A DNA stretch of 64,000 bases from the NCBI RefSeq assembly GCF_047511655.1, contig NC_133395.1:77308158-77372157 (forward strand), given 5' to 3'. Made by a program: the position numbers and the translations under genes. Source of the stretch: Castor canadensis. Taxonomy: Eukaryota > Chordata > Mammalia > Rodentia > Castoridae. Each line of letters begins with the position of its first letter. Within the stretch, counting starts at the first letter, position 1. The notes below the pieces were generated by a model. That model made no database searches. It was not told the DNA's origin and worked only from the letters and a program-made list of their open reading frames with translations. This document shows, piece by piece, positions 56,393 to 64,000 of this stretch.

Positions 56393-56609
56393 ATAGAGGT
56401 AGGGAGTTTATCAAGGGAAATAATGAAAGAAAGCCTCCATGGAAAGGGAGGCCCTAGTGGGTTGCCCACATACTTCTTTCTATGGCAGTTGCACCATTTA
56501 ACAATCTTACCAATAGTATACAACTGCTTCAGTTTCCTCAGGTCCTCTTCTGATGTCTCCATAGTAGCCATCTTAATAAGTGTAAGGCATCATTTTGAGA
56601 GAAAAGGCA

Positions 56610-56700
56610 ATTTTTTGTGTGTGCGGTACTGAGGTTTGAACTCAGGGCCTCATGCTTGCTAGGCAAATGTTCTACCACTTGAGCCACTCCACCAGCCCAA
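56610..56700 (-). repeat. ID-like SINE half
   Basis: 'gcggtactgaggtttgaact' 'cagggcctcatgcttgcta'. Confidence 0.85.
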
Positions 56701-56701
56701 A

Positions 56702-56716
56702 AATGAAGGCATTTTT
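56702..56716. repeat. Target-site duplication, left copy
   Basis: 'aatgaaggcattttt' is repeated exactly at 60322-60336 and brackets the L1 compound insertion. Confidence 0.8.
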
Positions 56717-57008
56717 TATTTTTTTATTATTTTTCTTTTATTATTCATATGTGCATACAAGGATTGGTTCATTTCTCCCCACTGCCCCCACCCCCTCCCT
56801 TACCACCCACTCCGCCCCTTCCCTCTCCCCCCCCTTCAATACCCAGCAGAAACTATTTTGCTGTTATTTCTAATTTTGTTGTAGAGAGAGTATAAGCAAT
56901 AATAGGAAGGAACAAGGGTTTTTGCTGGTTGAGATAAGGATAGCTATACAGGGCATTGACTCACATTGATTTCCTGTGCGTGGGTGTTACCTTCTAGGTT
57001 AATTCTTT
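56717..57008 (-). mobile_element. L1 3' UTR, outer copy
   Basis: Almost identical to 57131-57408, from 'ttattattcatatgtgcata' to 'taccttctaggttaattc'. There is no ORF2 attached. Confidence 0.8.
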
Positions 57009-57030
57009 TTTTTTTTTTTTTTTTGGTTAG

Positions 57031-57121
57031 ATAAAGGCTTATCTATTTTATTGGTTTAAATTATTTTTCAAAGAATCTGCTACTTCACATTTATTTTTAA
57101 TACTATAATTTTTGTATTCCC
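57031..57121 (-). mobile_element. Short older L1 ORF2 piece
   Basis: 'ataaaggcttatctatttta' 'ttgg' and 'caaagaatctgctacttcac' match the L1 ORF2 region that follows the 'KID-x-PLA' segment. It is more diverged than its neighbours. Confidence 0.55.
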
Positions 57122-60100
57122 TTTTTTTTTTTTCATTTTTCTTTTATTATTCATATGTGCATACAAGGCTTGGTTCATTTCTCCCCCTGCCCCCACCCCC
57201 TCCCTTACCACCCACTCCACCCCCTCCCACTCCCCCCCCCCAATACCCAGCAGAAACTATTTTGCCCTTATCTCTAATTTTGTTGTAGAGAGAGTATAAG
57301 CTATAATAGGAAGGAACAAGGGGTTTTGCTGGTTGAGATAAGGATAGCTATACAGGGCATTGGCTCACATTGATTTCCTGTGCGTGGGTGTTACCTTCTA
57401 GGTTAATTCTTTTTGATCTCACCTTTTCTCTAGTGCCTGTTCCCCTTTTCCTATTGGCCTCAGTTGCTTTTAAGGTATCTGCTTTAGTTTCTCTGCGTTA
57501 AGGGCAACAAATGCTAGCTAGTTTTTTAGGTGTCTTACCTATCCTCATCCCTCCCTTGTGTGCTCTCGCTTTTATCATGTGCTCATAGTCCAATCCCCTT
57601 GTTGTGTTTGCCCTTGATCTAATGTCCACATATGAGGGAGAACATACGATTTTTGGTTTTTTGAGCCAGGCTAACCTCACTCAGAATGATGTTCTCCAAT
57701 TCCATCCATTTACCAGCGAATGATAACATTTCGTTCTTCTTCATGGCTGCATAAAATTCCATTGTGTATAGATACCACATTTTCTTAATCCATTCGTCAG
57801 TGGTGGGACATCTTGGCTGTTTCCATAACTTGGCTATTGTGAATAGTGCCGCAATAAACATGGATGTGCAGGTGCCTCTGGAGTAACAGTCTTTTGGGTA
57901 TATCCCCAAGAGTGGTATTGCTGGATCAAATGGTAGATCGATGTCCAGCTTTTTAAGTAGCCTCCAAATTTTTTTCCAGAGTGGTTGTACTAGTCTACAT
58001 TCCCACCAACAGTGTAAGAGGGTTCCTTTTTCCCCGAATCCTCGCCAACACCTGTTGTTGGTGGTGTTGCTGATGATGGCTATTCTAACAGGGGTGAGGT
58101 GGAATCTTAGTGTGGTTTTAATTTGCATTTCCTTTATTGCTAGAGATGGTGAGCATTTTTTCATGTGTTTTCTGGCCATTTGAATTTCTTCTTTTGAGAA
58201 AGTTCTGTTTAGTTCACATGCCCATTTCTTTATTGGTTCATTAGTTTTGGGAGAATTTAGTTTTTTAAGTTCCCTGTATATTCTGGTTATCAGTCCTTTG
58301 TCTGATGTATAGTTGGCAAATATTTTCTCCCACTCTGTGGGTGTTCTCTTCAGTTTAGAGACCATTTCTTTTGATGAACAGAAGCTTTTTAGTTTTATGA
58401 GGTCCCATTTATCTATGCTATCTCTTAGTTGCTGTGCTGCTGGGGTTTCATTGAGAAAGTTCTTACCTATACCTACTAACTCCAGAGTATTTCCTACTCT
58501 TTCTTGTATTAACTTAAGAGTTTGGGGTCCTTGATCCATTTTGAGTTAATCTTGGTATAGGGTGATATACATGGATCTAGTTTCAGTTTTTTTGCAGACT
58601 GCTAACCAGTTTTCCCAGCAGTTTTTGTTGAAGAAGCTGCTATTTCTCCATCGTATATTTTTAGCTCCTTTGTCAAAGATAAGTTGCTTATAGTTGTGTG
58701 GCTTCATATCTGGATCTTCTATTCTGTTCCACTGGTGTTCATGTCTGTTTTTGTGCCAGTACCATGCTGTTTTTATTGTTATTGCTTTGTAATATAGTTT
58801 GAAGTCAGGTATTGTGATACCTCCTGCATTGTTCTTTTGACTGAGTATTGCCTTGGCTATTCGTGGCCTCTTGTGTTTCCATATAAATTTCACGCTAGAT
58901 TTTTCAATCTCTTTAGTGAATGTCATTGGAATTTTGATGGGAATTGCATTAAACATGTAGATTACTTTGGGGAGTATCGACATTTTTACTATGTTGATTC
59001 TACCAATCCATGAGCATGGGAGATCTCTCCACTTTCTATAGTCTTCCTCAATCTCTTTCTTCAGAAGTGTATAGTTTTCCTTGTAGAGGTCTTTCACATC
59101 TTTTGTTAGGTTTACACCTAGGTATTTGATTTTTTTTGAGGCTATTGTAAATGGAATTGCTTTCATATGTTCTTTTTCAGTTTGTTCATTATTAGTGTAT
59201 AGAAATGCTAATGATTTTTCTATGTTGATTTTATATCCTGCTACCTTGCTATAGCTATTGATGATGTCTAGAAGCTTCTGAGTAGAGTTTTTTGGGTCTT
59301 TAAGGTATAGGATCATGTCGTCTGCAAATAGGGATATTTTGACAGTTTCTTTACCTATTTGTATTCCTTTTATTCCTTCTTCTTGCCTAATTGCTCTGGC
59401 TAGGAATTCCAGTACTATGTTGAATAGGAGTGGAGATAGTGGGCATCCTTGTCTGGTTCCTGATTTTAGAGGGAATGGTTTTAATTTTTCTCCATTAAGT
59501 ATAATGCTGGCTGTAGGTTTGTCATATATAGCTTTTATAATGTTGAGGAACTTTCCTTCTATTCCTAGTTTTCTTAGAGCTTTTATCATGAAATGATGTT
59601 GGATCTTATCAAAGGCTTTTTCTGCATCTATTGAGATGATCAAGTGGTTTCTGTCTTTGCTTCTGTTAATGTGGTTTATTACGTTTATTGATTTTCGTAT
59701 GTTGAACCACCCTGCATCCCTGGGATGAAGCCTACTTGGTCATGGTGAATAATCTTTTTGATGTGTTGCTGAATTCGGTTTGCCATTATTTTGTTGAGGA
59801 TTTTTGCATCAATGTTCATGAAGGAGATTGGCCTATAGTTCTTCTTTTTGGAGGTGTCTTTGCCTGGTTTTGGGATAAGTGTAATACTGGCTTCATAAAA
59901 TGTGTTTGGCAGTTTTCCTTCCCTTTCTATTTCATGGAACAGTTTAAGGAGGGTTGGTATCAGTTCTTCTTTAAAGGTCTGATAGAATTCAGCAGAGAAT
60001 CCATCAGGTCCTGGACTTTTCTTTTTGGGGAGACTCTTGATTGCTGCTTCAATTTCATTTTGTGATATAGGTCTATTCAGGTGATTAATTTCCTCTTGGT

Positions 60101-60321
60101 TCAGTTTTGGATGATCATATGTATCTAGAAATCTGTCCATTTCTTTAAGATTTTCAAATTTATTTGAATATAGGTTCTCAAAGTAGTCTCTGATGATTTC
60201 CTGGACTTCCATGGTGTTTGTTGTTATCTCCCCTTTTGCATTCCTGATTCTACTAATTTGGGTTTTTTCTCTCCTTATTTTAGTCAGGTTTGCCAGGGGT
60301 CTATCAATCTTGTTTATTTTT
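57122..60321 (-). mobile_element. Young L1, 5'-truncated: ORF2 RT to 3' UTR
   Basis: About 2.7 kb of ORF2 remain, including reverse transcriptase (SPGPDGF and FADD catalytic motifs, at about 60030 and 59310), the Cys-rich/C-terminal domain to the stop near 57619, and a pyrimidine-rich 3' UTR. The endonuclease half is missing. Frames break near 59660 and near 58540 (frameshift and stop), so it is inactive although still similar to consensus. Confidence 0.9.
57619..60321 (-). pseudogene. L1 ORF2 (reverse transcriptase) pseudogene
   Basis: Open in three blocks, 60332-59685, 59643-58546 and 58539-57619. The first and second are in different frames; the second and third share a frame but are separated by a stop, with a locally shifted stretch around it. 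L1 ORF2 normally supplies endonuclease and reverse transcriptase for retroposition. Here the endonuclease is gone. Confidence 0.88.
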
Positions 60322-60336
60322 AATGAAGGCATTTTT
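60322..60336. repeat. Target-site duplication, right copy
   Basis: Exact match to 56702-56716, 'aatgaaggcattttt'. Confidence 0.8.
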
Positions 60337-60494
60337 AAAGGAATTTGTTTGCACTGCTATGACAAGTAATCTGAAAATATACCAACACTTAAATGCCCAA
60401 AGTTGGCCCAAGAAGAGGTTAAAAACTAGGCAGACTAATAGCAATAGAAGAAATCAAATCAGTAATTTGAAATAAAACTTAAACATTTTTACCA
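60337..60494. other. Pre-insertion flank of the L1 compound
   Basis: Unique-looking DNA, continuing the sequence left of 56702. Confidence 0.4.
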
Positions 60495-60908
60495 GATCCA
60501 TATGGCCTGGCGTCTGTTACGTTCTGGAACATAACTGTTCACCAGTGACTCATGCATTGAAGGCTTGGTCCCCAATGTAGCAGTGCTCAGAGGTGGGGCC
60601 TTTGGGAGGTGATTTAATCATGAGGGCTCTGACTTCATGAATGGATTAATCCATTGATGGATTATAACTTATGGGTTTGGGGGAGTAGCTTGTTGTAACA
60701 GTGATTTCTCTTCCCTTCCTGACCATCATGAGAGGAGCAGCTTCCACTGCCACACACTTCCACCATGACCTACTGTGTTGCCACAGCCCTAAAAGCAACC
60801 AGGTCAAGCAACCATAGACTGAAACCTCTGAAACTGTGAACCAAAATAAACCCTCTTTTAAAATGATTTATCTCAGGTATTTTATCACAGCAACAGAAAG
60901 CTAACACA
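60495..60908 (+). mobile_element. MaLR LTR (MT/ORR1-like)
   Basis: 'ttgaaggcttggtccccaat', 'ggtggggcctttgggaggtg', 'gggctctgacttcatgaatg', 'actgaaacctctgaaactgt' 'gaaccaaaataaacc' and a terminal 'aacagaaagctaacaca'. Confidence 0.8.
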
Positions 60909-61412
60909 GCATCTGAATTTTAAATAAGCTTTTTTAGTAAAATTGACTCATATTGGTTGCACAAGTTAATCCATCCTGCCTATACCCTTCTGCTACTCTC
61001 CCCCTCCCTCAGTTCCTTTCCTCTTCCCCAATAGTCCCTAATCTACTTTCATGTCATCATGGTTTTTTTTTAGTTTCCATGTATAAGAGAACTCCTTATC
61101 TTTCTGTGTCCATCTGATTTCTATCAGAATGATGACCTCAACTTCCATCAGTTTTCTTGAAAATGACATGATTTCATTCTTGATGGCTTTCACGATTCTT
61201 CTTTATGGCTTTTTGTATATATACACATTTTCTTAATCCATTCATCTGCTGACAGTCACCTAGGCTGATTCCATAGCTTGGCTATTGTGAAAATTGCTGT
61301 AAGAATGTGAGTACATATCTCTTGTATGTGTTGACTTCATTTCCTTTGGGTATACACCTATATGGGGTATAGCCGGATCATGTGGTACTCCTATTTAATT
61401 TTGTTTTTTTTA

Positions 61413-61519
61413 CTAAGTTCACATCACAAGGGTGATGTGCTGACGTCCTTTGAGGGAGGCATATGTCACACAAAGGTGTGACACACAAAATCATCACACT
61501 TATGAACCAAAAAAGGATC
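61413..61519 (-). pseudogene. U13 snoRNA (SNORD13) retrocopy
   Basis: The minus strand starts GATCCTTTT, has the C-box-like GTGATGA and the conserved 'gacgtcagcacat' segment, ends GTGAAC, and is then A-rich (T-run 61404-61411 on plus). About 10-15 bases near the middle are missing compared with U13 as I recall it. It splits the L1, and imperfect duplicates of an 'aaaa-ytaa-tag' target site flank it. U13 is a C/D box RNA that guides 18S rRNA acetylation; this copy is certainly a pseudogene. Confidence 0.75.
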
Positions 61520-61698
61520 TTCTATTAGTTTTTTAAGGAACTTCCATAGTGGCTGGACTAATTTACATTCACAACAACAGTGTATAAGGTGTTTTCCTGC
61601 CCCCCACCTTGCCGGCACTGGTTACTTATAGTTGTTATTGTTTTATAATAGCCATTCTGACTGGAGTGAGATGGAATCTCAATGTAGTTTTTTTTTTT

Positions 61699-61801
61699 AA
61701 TATGGAACATGTCATAAATTTGCATATCATCCTTGTGCAGGGCCATGCTAATCTTCTTTGTATCGTTCCAATTTTAGTATATGTACTACAGAAGCGAGTA
61801 C
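61699..61801 (-). pseudogene. U6 snRNA retrocopy
   Basis: The minus strand reads the U6 sequence from the 5' stem (gtactcgcttctg) through 'atactaaaattggaacgata' and 'agaagattagcatgg' to 'gttccatatt', nearly full length with about ten changes. A poly-A tail (plus T-run 61688-61698) and target duplicates of the 'ctcaRtgtaRtttt' type show L1-mediated insertion into the L1. It has no U6 promoter, so expression is not expected. Confidence 0.9.
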
Positions 61802-61987
61802 TCAGTGTAATTTTGATTTGCATCTCCCTGATGGCTAAAGATATTGAGAATGTTTTTGTATATGTATTGAGCATTTGTGCATCTTTTGAGAAGTACCTGT
61901 TCTGATCATTTGCCCCATTTATTGATTGGATTACTTGCTCTTTTATTGATAATTTTTTACTGTTTTGTTAGAAATACATAACTGATT

Positions 61988-62085
61988 GTGCTTTATTTAT
62001 TTGTTTTAGCAATACAGGGGTTTGAACTCAGGTCCTTGTGCCTGCTAGGCAGGCACTCTGATGCTTGAGCCATGCCTCCAAGCCC
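61988..62085 (-). repeat. ID-like SINE half nested in L1
   Basis: 'caggggtttgaactcaggtc' 'cttgtgcctgctaggcagg'. Confidence 0.85.
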
Positions 62086-62467
62086 TTGAATTCTTTGTAT
62101 ATTCTGGATATCAATCCTCTGTCAGGTGAACAGCTGGCAAAGATTTCCTGTAGGCTGTCTCTTCAGATCTGCTGATTGCTTCCCTTGCTATGCAGAGGCC
62201 TTTTAATTTGATGTAATCCCATTTGTCAATTCTTCATTTTATTTCTTGAGCTACTGGAGTCCTATTTATGAAATCGTTGACTGTGCCTACCTCTTGAAGA
62301 GTTTCCCCTATGTTTTCCTCTAGTTGTTTCAATATTTCAGGTCTAACATTAAGGTATTTGATCATGTTGACTTGATTTTTGTACAGGATGAGAAATAGGG
62401 ATCCAGTTTCAATCCTCTACATGTGGATATTCAGTTTCCCCAGAACCATTTGTTGAAGAGGTTGTCA

Positions 62468-62698
62468 TTGTTTTGTTTTGTTTTAGTGGTACTGGGGTAT
62501 AAACTCAGGGCCTCACACTTGCTAAGCAGGTGCTCTACCACTTGAGCCACTCCACCAGCCCTTTTTTGTGTTGGATATTTTCAAGATAAGGTCTTGAGAA
62601 CTATTTCCCTGGGCTGGCCTCAAATCCCAATCCTCCTGTCTCTGCCTCCTGAATAACCAGGATTACTTGCATGAACCACTGGTGCCCAGCCCAATATG
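62468..62698 (-). repeat. Composite SINE nested in L1
   Basis: 'agtggtactggggtataaac' to 'aggattacttgcatgaacca'. Confidence 0.85.
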
Positions 62699-63251
62699 TG
62701 TTTTTGGCACCTGAATATTGATTTGGGTCATTAATTCTACTCTACTTATATATGTGTCTGTTTTTTTGCCAATACTATGCTGTGTTAAATGGTTGTGTAA
62801 TATATTTTGAAATCAGGTATTATGATGCCTTTAGCATTGCTATTTTTGCTCAGGATTGCTTTGGCTATTTGGGGTCTTTTGTGCTTCAATGTAAATTTTA
62901 GAACTTTTTTTTCCCTCATTTTGTTAATAATGTCATTGGTATTTTGATGGGGATTGTATTGAATCTATAGATTGCTTTCAGTAATAGGATCATTCCAGTA
63001 ATATTAATTCTCCAAATCCATGAACATGGGAGGTTTTTTCATCTTCTAGTGTCTTCTAAAATTTATTTCTTCAGTGTTTCATACTGGTCATTATAGAAGT
63101 CTTTCATTTCCTTGGTTCGATTTATTTCTGGGTGTCTTTTTGTTTGTTTACTTGCTTGCTTACAAGCAAGGCTATTGTGAATGTTATTGTTTTTCTGATT
63201 TCTTTCTCAGTGACTTCATTACTGGTTTGTGGAAAAGCTGATTTTTATATT

Positions 63252-63345
63252 TGTTTTTTTGTTTGTGGTCCTAGGGTTTGAACTTAGACCCCTGTGCTTG
63301 AAAAGCAAGGCACTCTACTCCATGAGCCACACACCTCCTGTATAC
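63252..63345 (-). repeat. ID-like SINE half nested in L1
   Basis: 'ggtcctagggtttgaactta' to 'actccatgagccacacacct'. Confidence 0.75.
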
Positions 63346-63952
63346 TAACTTTGCATCCTGCTATTTTGCTGAATTTTTGTGATTAGTTCTTTAGGGTTCT
63401 TTAAGTATAGAAGAATTACATAATCTATAAACAGGGGTACTTTGACTTTCTCCTTTCCTATTTGTCTCCCTCTGATTTCTTTCTCTTCCCTGATTGCTTT
63501 GGCTAATATTTCAAGTATTATAGTAAATAAGTATAGTGAGAGTGGATGCCCTTATCTTGGTCCTGATTTTAGAGGAAATGCTTTAGGTGTTTGCCCATTC
63601 AGTCTGATGTTGGCTCTGAGTTTGTATACAGCCCTTATTATGTTGTGGTATGATCTTTCTGTACCTAGTTTTTTTTTTCAGGACTCTTACGAAGAGGTAT
63701 TGAACCTTATCATAGTCTTTCCTGTATCTATAGAGATGATCATATGATTCTTATCCTTGATTCTATTTGTGTTTTGTAGTATATTTATAGATTTGTATAT
63801 GCTGAACCATTCCTGCATTCTTAGAGTAAAGCCAGTTTAATCATGGTGTATGATTTTTTTAATATGTTGCTGAATTTGATTTACAAGTTTTTTTAATTGA
63901 GGGGGTTTGTGTCTATGTTCATCAAGGATACTGGTTTATAGTTTTCTTTCCT

Positions 63953-64000
63953 TTTTTAAAAATTATTCATTTATTCACATGTGCATACATTGTTTGAGTC
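63953..64000 (-). mobile_element. Start of another L1 3' end
   Basis: 'attattcatttattcacatg' 'tgcatacattgtttgagtc' resembles the 3' terminus seen at 56725 and 57135. It runs off the window. Confidence 0.65.

Larger units (their letters stand above)
55611..56605 (-). mobile_element. Old L1M 3' region, interrupted
   Basis: Pieces 55620-55795 ('catttgggttgccttccacc' 'ctttggctcttgcaatagtg'), 56012-56075 and 56450-56605 ('gttgcaccatttaacaatct') follow the L1 ORF2 C-terminal region in order. SINEs and a CTTC tract separate them. Confidence 0.65.
56717..60321 (-). mobile_element. Compound L1 insertion with one target-site duplication
   Basis: On the minus strand the order is a 5'-truncated L1 (60321 to 57122, ORF2 part, 3' UTR, poly-A), a short older L1 piece (57121-57031), a poly-A of about 20 (57010-57030), then a second copy of the same L1 3' UTR (57008-56717) ending in A-rich DNA. 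Exact 15-bp repeats lie only at the outer ends. The simplest reading is one retroposition of an L1 transcript that ran past its own poly-A site into a neighbouring L1 end (3' transduction). Confidence 0.65.
60915..63952 (-). mobile_element. Older L1, ORF2 and 3' UTR, with nested inserts
   Basis: 3' UTR-like DNA at 60915-61240, then ORF2 in reverse from the C-terminus ('tgattccatagcttggctat') through the RT region ('gatggggattgtattgaatc', 'gatcatatgattcttatcct') to about 63950. It holds two small-RNA retrocopies and three SINE inserts and is full of stops. A new L1 3' end abuts it at 63953. Confidence 0.8.

Noticed and set aside
56030..56632. 200-codon plus frame and 135-codon minus frame
   Set aside because: Both run through the CTTC microsatellite; the repetitive Ser/Leu/Phe/Pro and Lys/Glu/Gly/Arg content is a repeat artefact.
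58313..60065. Plus-strand frames over the L1
   Set aside because: Antisense shadows of ORF2, which is on the minus strand.
61699..61801. Functional U6 gene
   Set aside because: Many changes, a poly-A tail and target duplicates mark it as a retrocopy; no upstream promoter elements seen.
36081..64000. FLT3 exons, expected upstream of PAN3 in mammals
   Set aside because: No receptor-kinase exon or signal-peptide exon was recognised on either strand; FLT3 is probably beyond the right edge.

Overview
This window is mammalian nuclear DNA, most likely from a rodent. The evidence is split coding exons with GT-AG introns, a CpG-island promoter, and very dense retroposons: 7SL/B1-type SINEs, tRNA/ID-type SINEs, and above all a composite of the two. 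The abundance of the B1 plus ID-like composite and the absence of recognisable B2 elements point to a non-murine rodent. A beaver or kangaroo-rat type (Castorimorpha) is my best guess, but that is inference.

The only protein-coding gene I can support is PAN3, the regulatory subunit of the PAN2-PAN3 poly(A) deadenylase, on the minus strand. Its first coding exon (34847-35273) lies in a CpG island at about 34.4-36.1 kb. Three small internal exons follow leftwards at 10794-10915, 8676-8742 and 5652-5722, with matching splice sites and phases. They join to a continuous 233-codon N-terminal reading frame containing the CCCH zinc finger. The PABP-binding motif, pseudokinase and C-terminal domains must lie beyond position 1. 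In other mammals the region upstream of PAN3 (to the right here) separates it from FLT3, but no FLT3 exon is visible.

Layout: 1-34.8 kb is PAN3 introns, filled with SINEs, MaLR-type LTRs, old L2/MIR copies, one MaLR provirus with both LTRs (29776-32520) and a short unidentified retrocopy (about 4683-4827). 34.4-36.1 kb is the promoter island. 36-47.8 kb is intergenic, with old repeats and an inverted pair of L1 3' ends. 47.8-52.1 kb is a decayed, 5'-truncated gammaretrovirus-like provirus on the minus strand (RNase H, integrase, env, 3' LTR). 53-64 kb is dominated by L1. This includes a compound L1 insertion bounded by a 15-bp target-site duplication (56717-60321), and an older L1 that carries retrocopies of U13 snoRNA and U6 snRNA within 300 bp of each other.

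I see no CRISPR array, operon or other multi-gene system. The points most worth checking are the L1 compound insertion (possible 3' transduction), the U13/U6 pair and the provirus. SINE boundaries are read by eye and may be off by 5-20 bases.
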